Below are positions 1 through 10,950 of a stretch of 64,000 nt of DNA, one piece after another. The position numbers and the translations under genes are program-made. The stretch lies in contig CM054144.1 of the NCBI GenBank assembly GCA_028751875.1, positions 19,110,366-19,174,365 of the forward strand, given 5' to 3'. Source of the stretch: Rapana venosa (Eukaryota; Mollusca; Gastropoda; Neogastropoda; Muricidae). Each line of letters starts with the position of its first letter. The stretch's first letter is position 1. The notes beneath the pieces were generated by a model. That model was not told where the DNA came from, did no database searches, and was given only the letters and a program-made list of their open reading frames with translations.

Positions 1-305
1 GATTCCAAACTGCTGCAGCAGACATACAAGCCCCTCACCATTATCCATGTTAACACGCACGAGTTACACTTATCTAATATTGCTGTTTATATACTGCTGC
101 TAATGGAGTTATATTGTTTCCAGCTTTTTCCAGCTCAGTATCAGTTTGGTACTGAACTTTAATTTTTTTTATTGTTGATGGTGCTGATCTTGTCATTATT
201 GAGTTGTTGTTCTTGTGTGCTTTTTAACGTGTTTTTTATGTTTTAGGTGTACTTATCTTAGTATGTACATACATGCATACATATATTTGCTTTCTTTTTT
301 TTCAG

Positions 306-397
306 ATAAGCCAAATGCAGGATACAAGCCTGCTGTTGCAGCGAGCAGTGTGGTAGGGGCATTAGCTGTCATCATCAGCATCGCTGCCTACCTTTGA
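306..397 (+). CDS. Terminal coding exon of a membrane-attached protein (partial gene)
   Basis: A good acceptor (T-rich tract ending ttttttcag at 296-305) opens a frame of about 30 codons that stops with TGA at 395-397. The first base of the split codon must come from an upstream exon outside the window. The peptide runs from a polar stretch (KPNAGYKPAVAASS) into a hydrophobic end (VVGALAVIISIAAYL) and stops with no cytoplasmic tail. That arrangement, with small residues before a hydrophobic tail, is the known pattern of a GPI-attachment signal, so the mature protein would probably sit on the outer cell surface. A C-terminal transmembrane anchor is the alternative. The enzyme or receptor class cannot be told from this exon. 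Confidence 0.5.
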
Positions 398-1050
398 GCA
401 CAAACAATTTACAGTCTAGTTTTCTTCCTTTTTGTTTTCGCTCTGCCGAACTTATATTCTGTTGTTGTTCTCGCTGTTGTTGTTGTTTTTGTTGTTGTGG
501 TTTTTGTTGTTGTGTTGGTGATTGTTGTTGTTGCTGCTGCTGCTACAACAATGTTTTGGTGTGTATGGTTTATTTAAAAATTATGTCAAAATTTTCAACC
601 ACACTCTCACACACACATACACACGTGTATATTTATTCAATTAATCAAATTTATCATTCACTTATTGTGTGTATGTGTATGTGTATGTGTGTGTGGGGGA
701 GGAGGGGGGGTGCGCTCACGCACACGCGTGCGTTGTGTAAACTCTTTTGCCATTATGTTATATTGTTTTGTGTGCTTATTTTTTCGATATTTAATACCAT
801 AATACAGCTTGTAACTGTACATAGCAAATATAGGACTTGCATATTGTTGATGATTGTCTTAATCGTTTCTTTTTCTTTTGTGGCTGGCTTGGTGGCTGTT
901 CATGTTGTAGAAGAACAAGTGCAATGACAATGTTTTGTATGAAAAACAGCAACACATGTCATTAAGATAATATCTTATACTATGTAAGCTCTTTGGTGGT
1001 GAAGCATTAATGTAGAATCATTTCGTTAATAAACATCATACTCGTTTTTG
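398..1050 (+). other. Probable 3' UTR with polyadenylation signal
   Basis: About 630 bases follow the stop at 397 without convincing coding. They contain TTG-rich and CA/TG-rich simple sequence at 475-545 and 600-735. A canonical AATAAA lies at 1028-1033, followed about 17 bases later by an A run, consistent with the cleavage region of the gene ending at 397. Confidence 0.4.
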
Positions 1051-1119
1051 AAAAAAAAATCTCGAGGTGTTTTGTGTGTGTGGAGTGGTTATGTAGAGAA
1101 AATGAGGGTGCATACACGT

Positions 1120-1278
1120 ATTTGTGCTTTTGTATATGTGTGTGTATGAGTGTGTGTTGTGTTTTGTGTTGTGTGTGTTTGTGCGTGCGTTTTGTGTGTG
1201 TGCGTGTGTGTGTACATGTGTGGTGCATGTTGTGTGTGTGTGTGTGTGTGGTGTGTGTGTGTGTTTGTGCGTGTGTGA
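1120..1278. repeat. TG-rich microsatellite
   Basis: Imperfect (TG)n with interspersed TTG and CG steps. Open frames on both strands here encode only Cys/Val or Thr/His runs and are not genes. Confidence 0.9.
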
Positions 1279-1990
1279 AGTCAGACATGAGTATTATCCT
1301 GTTAAATTTGTAATTATTTTAAAAGACATTTTGAGAGAGAGCCAAACAAACAAACAGAAAGACGGACAGACAGACGGACGGACTCCGATTCATACTTAGT
1401 GCATTCACAGTCAGGCACACACAAACGCGAAGAGGCATGAGTGACAGCATAATTTGAAACTGTATTATCAAGGAGATACGGCCATTGTTAAAAACAGGAT
1501 AAAAATCATCGATTCATGTCACTGTCATTTATCTTTCCCTTTTCCCAATTCATTTAGCTTTATCTCCTCCTTTATCTTCACCGTTGTCAGATAAAATGAT
1601 GTTTAAAACGCTGTAAGAACGCCTGTCTGTGTCACGTGCTACTGATAGCAGGCAATTACGATGTGTATAGTGCAGGTTTTGTGGTGGTTGTTTTTTTACC
1701 TGAATGATAAAAGCATTGCAAATCAAGTTCGTTTTCTTGGCGTGAACTGTTATCGACAAGAGAAGTATTTTGCCAAGACAGTTTCTTTTTTGGTTTAGTT
1801 TTGTTGTTGGTAATGTTCACAAGTGTGTTAGCGTTAACACATTTGTTATGACACCCTGAGATAAACATCTAAAAGACCGAACTGTTAACGTTTATATCTT
1901 TTCTTATTAAAAGCATCATAAAAGTAGTACTACTTTAAAAACATTTAAGTGAGCTTTATTGCTATCAGTATGAATGTACTATTGGTTTAG
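1279..1990. other. No gene seen
   Basis: AT-rich unique-looking sequence. The only possible signal is an AATAAA on the minus strand (1955-1960) that could serve gene C, whose stop is at 3082. Confidence 0.4.
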
Positions 1991-2064
1991 GAGGTAAAAA
2001 AAGCACACAAGTGCTTATTCCATTATCCTCGATATAAAAGAATAAATAAATAAATAAATAAATA
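1991..2064 (+). mobile_element. SINE family 1, 3' tail fragment
   Basis: Matches the 3' end of family 1: AAGCAC-A-AGTGCTTATTCC, then ATTATCCTCG, then ATATAAAAG, ending in (AAAT)n. Only the tail is present, as expected for a 5'-truncated insertion. Confidence 0.75.
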
Positions 2065-3081
2065 GTTCCCTTAACTCCTTGGGAAGTCACTGCGGTCCTT
2101 GAGGTCACATTCTGAAAGCTTCCAGCAGCAGTATACCAAGCGTACATTGAACCAGACGAAGCCAATGCTTTTGCAGGCAAACATCTGGCATTATCTCACA
2201 TCCTATCACCAGCACACAAACAACATTTTATGTCGTCAGATTCTGTTAACTTTCCAGAGTGAAACATGTGTTCAACATCATAGATGTATAAACAACAATT
2301 ATATGCTGTTGTTACTGATCCATCTCCGTGCTTCAGCAGGTAATGCGGGGACTGAACAATAAAACATATGAGCATCATCTATTTGTTCCTTCCTCTTGTA
2401 TGTAATAGTTAATAAGCCGCTCTCCGGCTGGTTTTGATAAAACACATAAAAGATGATAAAGACAGTGCATTTAGGGCAAATAAAATAATAAAAGCGTAAA
2501 GCAGTTTAAATGCAATTGTAACATTTAAAACACATCAGGCATTGTTTCACCTGTCTCGTTCTATACCTCGCACATGTTGTCGACTATGTACAATTAACAG
2601 GCTCATCTATCCGATACTGTCCCTAATATCACAAACATACATTAAGTCAAATTGTATACCATATTTCAACTATGCTTCTCGCATGTTACTTACTCTATTC
2701 ACTTACTACATCCATAATTATGCTCCAGCATTCTACCTCCTCTGTATCAGACATGCACCTAGTTTAAAACGTGGATATATTTTTTTTTCGAGTAGTTATG
2801 AATTTTCGGTACAAAAAAAACCTGCCAAGGAGGACTACCTCTGGGGAAAAGACGTCAACTCTATAGTTATTATTTTGACAAACACAACCGACAATTCAGT
2901 CATTGATCCAGGCAGAAAGGTATCCGCCCGTTCCCCTCCGCTCTTTTGCGCCTGTCCAAGTCACCTTCTTCCCTTCTGCCTGGCTTCTCGCTGTCCTCAC
3001 TTCTCAAGCATTCCTCTGGCTTTCTTTTTACTCATGAACACCTCTTCTCTACCCCCTCCTCCCTTTCCCTTTTTTTCAGCT
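2065..3081. other. Non-coding stretch downstream of gene C
   Basis: No convincing gene. A plus-strand frame at 2542-3465 overlaps the better supported minus-strand exon at 3082-3406 and has low-complexity content, so it is left out. Confidence 0.3.
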
Positions 3082-3406
3082 TCACCACTTCCCACTCCTG
3101 GGGGAAGTCCTGTGGTGATGATGTTTGTCATGCCGTTTGCGGTCTTTCGTCCATTCCTTTTCTTCAGCAGGAAACCCAGCGATGGACTGGTTGTCATACT
3201 CGTAGTCAGCGGCATTGTTCCAGGTGGATGTGTTGTTCCAGGGATCTCCCAGAGAGAACGAGCTGCCCATGCTGCTCTGCTGCCTCTCTTCTGTAAAAGA
3301 GCTGAAACTAAAATAAAAAGGACCAGCGTTGCAACGTTTGTCTTGTCCATCATCTTGATACTCTGGAAAGGCCAAACTGCCATAATTATTATGCAGATTA
3401 CACTCT
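3082..3406 (-). CDS. Gene C, candidate terminal exon, unknown protein
   Basis: On the minus strand an acceptor (gtcttacag) precedes 3406. The frame is open for 108 codons to TGA at 3082-3084 and ends SGKW. The exon starts after two bases of a split codon (phase 2), matching the phase-2 donor of the exon at 5768-6022. A second acceptor inside it (ttattttagtttcag) is also phase 2 and has a better pyrimidine tract, so the exon may be shorter. The peptide is polar, with Asn/Ser/Trp-containing segments (GDPWNNTSTWNN) and a basic His-rich end (DKHHHHRTS). I do not recognise a domain. The overlapping frame at 2997-3569 is the main competitor. Confidence 0.4.
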
Positions 3407-3720
3407 CTGTAAGACATACTTGCGCCTTTTCATGGAAAAAAAAAGAATTATGGACACATTTGTAAAATTGCTCAGCTTTTAAAGTCAAGGTTAAAAAAGT
3501 ATACACAGCTGGACGTATTCTAAACCCATTCTTTATAATTATCTTAAACACAGAAAACAAATCACACATCCCTTACCAGACTGATAACCAGACACCACAA
3601 CACGTGCTGCAGTCGTCCATGCTGAAAGAGGCATACGTTTTTTTATTTTTATATATTCATCAAAATGAACAACCAGCCAGTCAGCCAATCAACCAACCTA
3701 CCAACCAGCCGCCTAGACAC

Positions 3721-4600
3721 TTTGTGTATGATGCATCTGCTGTTAGCTAGACACTTGTTTATGGTACATCTGTTAGCTAGATACTTGTTTATGATGCATC
3801 TGCTGTTAGCTAGACACTTGTTTGTGATGCATCTGCTGTTAGCTAGATACTTGTTTATGGTGCATCTGTTAGATAGAAACTTGTTTATGATGCATCTGCT
3901 GTTAACTAGACACTTGTTTATGATGCATCCGCTGTTAGCCAGACACTTGTTTGTGATGCATCTGCTGTTAGCTAGATACTTGTTTATGGTGCATCTGATA
4001 GATAGAAACTTGTTTATGATGCATCTGCTGTTAACTAGACACTTGTTTATGATGCATCTGCTGTTAGCTAGCCACTTCTTTATGGTGCATCCGCTGTTAA
4101 CTAGACGCGTGTTTATGATGCATCTGTTGTTAACTAGATACTTGTTTATGATGCATCTGTTGTTAACTGGACACTTGTTTGTGATGCATCTGCTGTTAAC
4201 TAGACACGTGTTTATGATGCATCCGCTGTTAAGTAGACACTTGTTTATGATGCATCTGCTGTTAGCTAGATACTTGTTTATGATGCATCTGCTGTTAGCT
4301 ATATACTTGTTTATGACGCATCTGTTAGCTAGACACTTGTTTATGATGCATCTGTTGTTAACTAGACAGTTGTTTGTGATGCATCTGCTGTAAGCTAGAT
4401 ACTTGTTTATGATGGATCTGCTGTTAGCTAGATACTTGTTTATGATGGATCTGCTGTTAGCTAGATACTTGTTTATGATGCATCTGCTGTTAGCTAGACA
4501 CTTGTTTGTGATGCATCTGTTGTTAGATAGAAACTTGTTTATGATGCATCTGCTGTTAACTAGACACTTGTTTATGATGCATCTGCTGTTAGCATCAGAA
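3721..4600. repeat. 33-bp minisatellite, about 27 units
   Basis: Tandem unit of 33 bp (ATGCATCTGCTGTTAGCTAG followed by ACACTTGTTTATG), with some 30-bp units lacking one codon-sized triplet. Because unit and indels are multiples of three, long frames stay open: 11-residue repeats MHLLLARHLFM on plus and NSRCIINKCLA on minus. The minus frame (3649-4623) has no stop through the whole array. It lies between two gene C exons. No start context or splice site argues that it is translated. Confidence 0.95.
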
Positions 4601-4692
4601 AATTGCAGTGTGTGGAGGAGCACAGCACGTAAGGGAATTCGAAGGAGAGAAACTGAAGATGGATATTGTCTCTTGAGACAGAAGCAGCCTAC

Positions 4693-4975
4693 AACAACTG
4701 CTGCTGCTGCTGCTGCTGCTGCTCCTGCTGCTGCTGCTCCTGCTGCTGCTGCTCCTGCTGCTGCTGCTCCTGCTGCTGCTGCTCCTGCTGCTGCTGCTCC
4801 TGCTCCTGCTGCTCCTGCTCCTGCTCCTCCTGCTCCTGCTCCTCCTGCTCCTGCTCCTCCTGCTCCTGCTCCTACTGCTCCTGCTCCTACTGCTCCTGCT
4901 CCTACTGCTCCTGCTCCTACTGCTCCTCCTACTACTCCTACTGCTCCTACTGCTCCTACTACTACTACTACTACT
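4693..4975. repeat. Compound trinucleotide array
   Basis: CTG, CTC and CTA triplets with higher-order 12-15 bp units that grade into ACT then AAT repeats where a SINE tail begins at 4976. Frames read as poly-Ala/Pro or poly-Cys and are not genes. Confidence 0.95.
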
Positions 4976-5295
4976 AATAATAATAATAATGTATGGAATT
5001 TATATAGCGCTGAATCTTGTAAAGCAACAAATCAAAGCGCTCAGATTTTATTTCATACCACTTTAAGTCACGGCAGATTTCTCTCCGTGAAATTCGGGCT
5101 GTTCTCCCCGGGGAGAGCGGGAGAACGCGTCGCCACTTAGCGCTGCGCCACCCTTTCACCCTTTTTTTTTTTTTTTGCTGCAGCTGTATTTGTTTCCCTA
5201 TCAGAGTGGCTTTTTTCTAAGAATTTTGCCAGGGACAACTCTCTTGTTGCTGTGGATTTTTTTTACGTGCGCTAAATAATTACGTGTAACACACG

Positions 5296-5326
<31 letters not shown>

Positions 5327-5463
5327 TAGCGCCCAGACCACCACTCATGGTCTAATGGATGGGGGAAAAATTTCCGGTCCAAACGGGGTACGAACCGCCG
5401 CACACTTCAGACCCGGACTTTTCGCTTTCTAGACAGGCGCGTTACCTCTAGACCACCGATCCA
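4976..5463 (-). mobile_element. SINE family 2, near full length
   Basis: Read on the minus strand, a tRNA-like head comes first (GGTGGTCTAGAGGTAACGCG as A-box region, then GGTTCGTACCCC as B box). A central domain with TCGGATGAGAC and AAACCGAGG follows, then a long body. The 3' tail (AGCGCTATATAAATTCC) runs into ATT repeats. The tail resembles the 3' end of the LINE at 54477-56110. RNA polymerase III would be the expected promoter type. Trinucleotide repeats flank both sides. Confidence 0.85.
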
Positions 5464-5467
5464 TATA

Positions 5468-5469
<2 letters not shown>

Positions 5470-5507
<38 letters not shown>

Positions 5508-5755
5508 ACTACTACTACGATAATGAATAACAAAAACTGACTGACTGGTGAGTAGATTGGCAAATTGATGGATGGATGGATGGATGGATGGATGAATGGA
5601 TGCATGGATGGATGGATAGGATAGGATAGGTAAGCGGGAAGGTGGGTGAATGGGTAGTCGGCGGACGGACGGACCGACGGATGACGATTGTACAGACAGA
5701 CGGACGGACGGACGAATGGATGGATGCATGGATGGATGGATGGATGGATGGAGTG
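5470..5755. repeat. (TGC)n/(TAC)n followed by (GGAT)n and (GGAC)n
   Basis: Triplet tract at 5470-5518, then tetranucleotide GGAT repeats at 5565-5620 and GGAC/GGAT repeats at 5660-5755. The tract ends close to the splice donor of the gene C exon at 5768. Confidence 0.95.
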
Positions 5756-5767
5756 AGTCACACTTAC

Positions 5768-6022
5768 CCATATGGGTCTCCTGACGTCCCTGTGTGTGCT
5801 CCATGCTGTGAGGAGGAGGAGGAGGAGGAGGTCCCCGAAGAGTGGTTGCCCCTCAGTGTTTGGTACAGGCTCATCACCGACGCTTCCGCTGTGGCCTCTG
5901 CTCTTCTGCGCTGCTCGGAAGCTGCTTCCGATTCTGAAGTGCCCTGTGTCTTAGAGGGCGATTGCAGAGCTTCTGCATAGGACTTGTATGATGACGTCGG
6001 GGTGCCAGCTGTCCCCTTGTCA
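5768..6022 (-). CDS. Gene C, internal exon, unknown Ser/Ala-rich protein
   Basis: On the minus strand an acceptor (ttgctgcag) precedes 6022, and a near-perfect donor GTAAGT follows 5768. The exon is 255 bases, phase 2 at both ends, and open in the frame beginning DKGTAGTPTSSYKSYAEAL. It contains a charged stretch (SEQRRRAEATAEASVMSLYQ) that could form a helix, a run of seven serines, and ends near SGDPYG. The other frame with a start codon (5874-6152) crosses the acceptor and is less likely. Phase-2 boundaries are the same as in genes A and B, but I see no clear sequence match to them. Exons further upstream were not identified. Confidence 0.5.
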
Positions 6023-6149
6023 CTGCAGCAAGAAACGAGTACATCATTATCACCAACCTGAATACCCTTGAGAACTGAAGTCTTTTTTTTAAAAAAAAAT
6101 AATCATAGACCAGTAATGAAAATAGCAGCAGAGTTGACCGCGTTTTTGA

Positions 6150-6904
6150 CATAAGACCTTAAAAAATGTTTAACTTTCAAAGATGTTTCTTTCGTTTGAT
6201 GTTTCTATCCCCACCGACCATGAAAGCAACATCAGAACTATTACCACATATCAATCTAAGCAACCCCCTATAACATCCACGCCAAGTTCGAAATTTAACA
6301 CCACCTAGTCCTTTCAAATTTCTAACATCGTCAGTCTGAAGAAAGACAGAAAAAAGCAATTCAAACGACAGAGTACCTTACGCTTCTTATTACTTAAGGC
6401 CAATGAATCCGAGCGTTCTGATAACGCCTGCCTGCCATTCCGTTTCCTGCGTCATTCTCAGGTTACATAAAAGCGTAACACGGATCATGAACATTACCTT
6501 TAATGGTCAAAGTATACACAGGAAAAAAAAAGTCACATTCACAAAAAAATCACTAAAACTTGACAAACTCTACCCCTTCCAGTGTCTGCAACATCACTAC
6601 CTGGTCGCCATAACAAAGCAATACATCACACTGTTTTGTAACGTATGACAAGAAACCATGTGTAAGATGTGCTCAAAACAGTGACAACAAATTAAACGGA
6701 AAGGCGGAACACAAGCAAGAGAGATCATAGAACAATACGGATAAAAAAACAAAACAAATTTAAAGTGATTGACAGAAAATGGGAAATGTCCGGCACAGAA
6801 TATCCAGAAGGAGGGGATGGGGTGCTATTTATGTTGACAGGACTCAGCATCCCCACGAAGGAGACTTTTGAAAGACAAGACAAAACCAAACAAAACCAAA
6901 CACC
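6150..6904. other. No confident gene
   Basis: A minus-strand frame (6177-6330) lies behind an acceptor-like ctttcttcag and reads TDDVRNLKGLGGVKF and onwards. It has no clear donor, so I do not call it. The rest appears non-coding. Confidence 0.3.
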
Positions 6905-7262
6905 CACAGATACCTCTCTAATACGAAGTGGGAGGTTTAGAAACGGTGAGGTTGTGGGTTCGATTCCCAGCCTCGCCCTTTCTTCCCAGTTTGACCAAAA
7001 AAATCGAACTGAATGTCAAAGTCCTTCGGATGAGACTATTAAACCGAGGCCCCGTGTGCGAACGCATGCAAAACATCTTGTGCACGCGTTAAATCCTGTT
7101 CCGCTATTCGAAAGAGTAGGCCATTGTGTACCGGTGAGAACAGATGACAAAATTTACAAAACCTCATACACATGGGGACTGGATGTAAAAAAGCACATGA
7201 GTGCTTATTCCATTATCCTCGCTATAAAAGAAAAAATAAATAAACAGATAATAAATAAATAA
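6905..7262 (+). mobile_element. SINE family 1, long copy
   Basis: A tRNA-like head with a clear B box (GTGGGTTCGATTCCC, about 6953-6967) is followed by the central domain (CCTTCGGATGAGACTATTAA, ACCGAGG). Then come a family-specific body (AGAGTAGGCCATTGTGT...) and the tail TGCTTATTCCATTATCCTCG...ATAAAAG, ending in (AAAT)n. Frames across it are accidental. Confidence 0.85.
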
Positions 7263-7764
7263 ATAATATAAATGATATAAATATAAATAGGGAAAGAAGA
7301 GGGAATCGAACTCACGGGAAACAATAGTTTACCTAGCTCAGACTGACAGCCTTGTCACTCATTGTTATAAACCAAGTGCTGATGCCTCTAATGCAATGTC
7401 GCTACACTTTGAAGCTGCTGAACTTATACCTGTAACCATGAACAGCTCTTAGCACAGCTATTTCCTTCTTCTTCGTCGTCGAACGCTCAGTCAGCAACTA
7501 TTGTTGCCTCTCGTATGAGCGAAAATGCGTCGCGCTGCCGTTAAGCGCCTGACAAGTCAGGCCCACCCAGGATATCTATCTTACTAACTTTATGATGGAA
7601 AACAAGGTTGTAGTACTCGTACATAGACTCGGCTCTCGGACTATACAGGGCCATACCCGCAAAGTCTCATTTTGTGCACACTTAAAGAGTGACAGCGATT
7701 CCCAGGTGCGATAAGTGAGGTAGAGCAGGTGTTCTGGGTGATCCCAGTGCGACAAGCCGGGATA
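7263..7764. other. No gene; possible tRNA-like relic
   Basis: On the minus strand about 7285-7365 there is a B-box-like GAGTTCGATTCC preceded by a weak A-box-like stretch, perhaps a decayed SINE head. Nothing else is recognised. Confidence 0.25.
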
Positions 7765-7791
7765 AGCACACTACTACTGCTGCTACTGCTG

Positions 7792-7841
<50 letters not shown>

Positions 7842-7885
7842 ACTACTAATACTGCTACTGCTCCTGCTCCTCCTCCAGCTGCTGC

Positions 7886-7922
<37 letters not shown>

Positions 7923-7962
7923 ACCACCATATCAACAACAACAACAACAACAACAACAACAA
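7765..7962. repeat. Compound trinucleotide array (CTG)n(CCG)n(CAC)n(AAC)n
   Basis: Successive pure triplet runs that change by single-base steps. Frames are poly-Leu/Pro/Gln on plus and poly-Ala/Gly or poly-Arg on minus. There is no evidence of a gene around it. Confidence 0.95.
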
Positions 7963-8439
7963 AATAAACTCACCTTTCCTCGCGCCTGTCTCCATTGTCG
8001 CTGTCGTCTTTCCCCACGCCTCGTCCAAACATTTTGCTTCCGCTATAATTATATATTTATGGTTTTTCCCCTGAAAAGTTGGATTTCTTTCTGTCTCTGT
8101 TCCGGCCACACGCTGATTTCACTTCTTGTTTTCTTGTTTTCTTATTTCTGCTATTGTTCGATTGGTGTTAATAACGTTGATGGCTTTTCTCTTTTTAGTT
8201 GTTGTAGTCTTCTTCTCTTTAAAGAAAAAGAATGTATCAGGGGCGAAGCGCTTGGCAGCTTGAGTTGTAATGATGTAAGGCCACTTTGGTCCAGCTGCGT
8301 ATGACCGATGATCTGAACTCGTACTTATCTGAGATTGCTTTCATTTTGTAAGACGTGTTTCGTTAAAAGAGAGGAACATATTGTACACGTGCAACATGTT
8401 TTTAGTGGTGGAACATTTTCTCTGGAGTACCTGTGTGTG

Positions 8440-8598
8440 TGTTCTGCGCGCGCGCGCGCGTGTGTGTGGAGGTGTGTGTGGAGGTGTGTGGAGGTGTATA
8501 TGTGTGAGTGTGTGCGTGTGTGTGTAGAGGTGTGTGTGTAGAGGTGTGTGTGTAGAGGTGTGTGTGTATGTGTGTTTGAGTGTGTGTAGGGGTGTGTG
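8440..8598. repeat. (TG)n-rich tract and LINE target site
   Basis: TG/GGTGTG repeats, starting with an alternating CG stretch. The last 11 bases (8588-8598, AGGGGTGTGTG) are repeated exactly at 10000-10010 as the target-site duplication of the LINE between. Confidence 0.9.
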
Positions 8599-9999
8599 AA
8601 GATTTGGGAGGCAAAACAGTGGCCAACAGAATGGACACAATCACTCATCATACCCCTGCCCAAGAAGGGGAATTTACACAATAACAAAACTATAGAACAA
8701 TCAGCCGCATCAGCCACGCCAGCAAGATCATGCTCAAAGTTTTTTTGAATCGACTCAAGAAGGAGGCAGAAGAACACCTTGCAGAGGAACAAGCTGGGTT
8801 CAGGGCAGGCAGGAGCACAATCGAACAGATTTTTAACTGCCACATCATGATGGAAAAACATCTTCAACATCAGAGAGACCTGTTCCACAACTTCATCGAC
8901 TTCAAGAAGGCTTTCGACAGAGTATGGCACGAAGACCTGTGGCAGGTCCTCAGAATGTTTGGCATTGAAGAAGGACTAGTGCAAACCATTCAAGCACTAT
9001 ACAACACCGCAAGCAGTGCAGTCCTTCTGAACAATCAGGTCGGAGACTACTTCAAAACCACAGTTGGGGTCCGACAAGGATGCCTGTTATCTCCAGTTCT
9101 GTTTAATCTGTTCTTGGAAAACATTATGAGAGAGACCCTCCATGACTTCCACTCTACCATCTCCATTGGCGGCAAACCCCTCAACAACTTGCGGTTTGCT
9201 GATCACATTGACCTCATGGGCGGAAGTAACTCAGCGCTGCAAGATCTTACGACCAGACTTGAGAACAGAGCTGAAGCATATGGGATGGAGGTGAGCTCGG
9301 AGCAAAGTAAAGTACTCGTGAACAGCACGAGCAACGCCACTGCTAAAATTTACATGAACGGCCAACAACTGGAAGAGGTAGACGCTTTTAAATACCTTGG
9401 CGCTACACTCACAAAGGACGGGCGATCGACGACAGAAATCAAAGTCAGAATAGCCATGGCAACATCTTCCATGACAAAACTAACCACCATATGGAAAAGT
9501 AAAGAGATCAGTTTCCCAATCAAACTAAAGCTCTACAAAGCCCTAATTCAGACTATCTTGCTGTACGAAGTGAAACCTGGACATTGACTGCTGAAACAGC
9601 AAAGCGAATCCAGTCATTTGAAACAAAATGCCATAGAAAACTACTGGGCATATCCTGGAGAGAACGAAAGACCAATGAATTTATCAAGAGTCAAATAACA
9701 CGGCTGGCAGGTCCACAGGAACCCCTTCTCACCATCGTCAAGAAGAAAAAGCTGACATGGTTCGGCCACGTCACCCGCCACAACACACTGCCAAAAACAG
9801 TACTGCAGGGAACACACGAAGGTGGCAGAAAGAGGGGAAGACAGAACAAGTCATGGATGGACAACATCAGATAATGGACCAGGATGAATGACTCGGCACT
9901 ACTGCGCAGAGTGGAGGACCGAGATGGATGGAGGAGGCTTACCACGGCATCGTCTTTCGTGTCTCCCCCACGACCGCCAAGGTCACGGGTCTGATGATG
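8599..9999 (+). mobile_element. 5'-truncated RTE-like LINE with TSD, inactive
   Basis: Carries the reverse transcriptase part of ORF2. Motif A region is FIDFKKAFDRVWH, motif B region is VRQGCLLSPVLFN, and motif C reads FADH in place of FADD (codon CAC at 9204-9206), so a catalytic Asp is lost. A one-base frame break near 9568 splits the frame. The C-terminal part follows (LLGISWRERKTNEF, then GGRKRGRQNKSWMDNI), a Gly/Arg-rich ending known from RTE/BovB-type elements. The 3' end is GATGATGA. An 11-bp TSD (8588-8598 and 10000-10010) brackets it. The inner LINE at 12251-13763 is the same family. Clade call is tentative. Confidence 0.85.
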
Positions 10000-10035
10000 A
10001 GGGGTGTGTGTAGACGTGTTTGTTTATTTTTGTTT

Positions 10036-10252
10036 TTTTGTTTATTCTCTTATATCGAGGATAATGAAATAAGCACTTATATGGGTTTTTATTACATCCA
10101 GTCCCCGTGTGTATGCGGTTTTGTAAATTCTGTCATCTGTTCCCACCGGCAAACAATGGCCTACTCTTACAAAAAGCGGAACAGGATTTAACGAGTGCGC
10201 AAGACGTTCTGCGTGCGTTCGCACACGGGGCCTCGGTTTATATTCTCATCCG
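10036..10252 (-). mobile_element. SINE family 1, 5'-truncated
   Basis: Minus-strand copy covering tail, body and part of the central domain (CTTCGGATGAGA near 10240-10252). It begins at TATATCGAGGATAATG on plus, just after the LINE that ends at 9999. Confidence 0.85.
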
Positions 10253-10255
10253 AAG

Positions 10256-10290
<35 letters not shown>

Positions 10291-10949
10291 CGTGCGTGCG
10301 TGTATGTGTGTGTGCACTCTATGCATGCACATGGTATTTGCATGCATATATTTATGTGAGTACAATACAATGCAACACAACACAGTACATTACAATTTCA
10401 TCTAATCGGACGGAAGAATGGATGGACGTGGGTATCTATTTGCACTAAGGGGAGATCTAAAGAATAAGCAATATTAGATGACGTACTCCAACCGCGAGGG
10501 CTATAGTCTATTCAAGGGAAGCAATCAGAGTATTGCGAAAACATCCTAAAGCACATTTATATCCCTTGGAGCACATACGTCATCTTGGCGTATTGTATTT
10601 TCAACACACGCGCGATAGTGCGTATCCAAAGTGATCACACTTTATACGGGTGAACGAAAAATTGATTTTCTTTGTGATGATATCCATTAAATGTGGAACC
10701 GTAAACATATAACCATCCGACTCACTCCATTCCACTATTCAAATAGAAGAGATAGAGGGAGAGAACCAGGGAGTGAAGGAGAGAGATTACTCAGGGCTTT
10801 GATATCTGAGGGTGGGAGAATACCATTCTATTTCTCTAAATTATGTTATTTCAAAGACAATAAGCAGAGCATGCTGTTTGCATGTAGTCAATGTCTGATA
10901 GGAGAAATGCACACCTGCAAATACTAATGTATAAGCCCTGTGTGCAGGA
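10253..10949. other. (TG)n tract then no gene
   Basis: (TG)n with TGCG steps at 10256-10318. The remainder to 10949 shows no coding evidence. Confidence 0.6.
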
Positions 10950-10950
10950 G

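Noticed and set aside
394..927. 177-codon frame after the first exon
   Set aside because: Cys-rich reading of TTG/TG simple sequence, overlapping the probable 3' UTR.
2542..3465. Plus-strand frame of 307 codons
   Set aside because: Pro/Phe/Ser-rich antisense of a better supported minus-strand exon; no splice or start support.
7729..8304. Poly-Leu/Pro/Gln and poly-Ala/Arg frames
   Set aside because: Triplet microsatellite translated in different frames.
8730..9874. Host gene encoding a reverse transcriptase
   Set aside because: Truncated, frame-broken, missing a catalytic Asp and bracketed by a TSD; it is a dead LINE.
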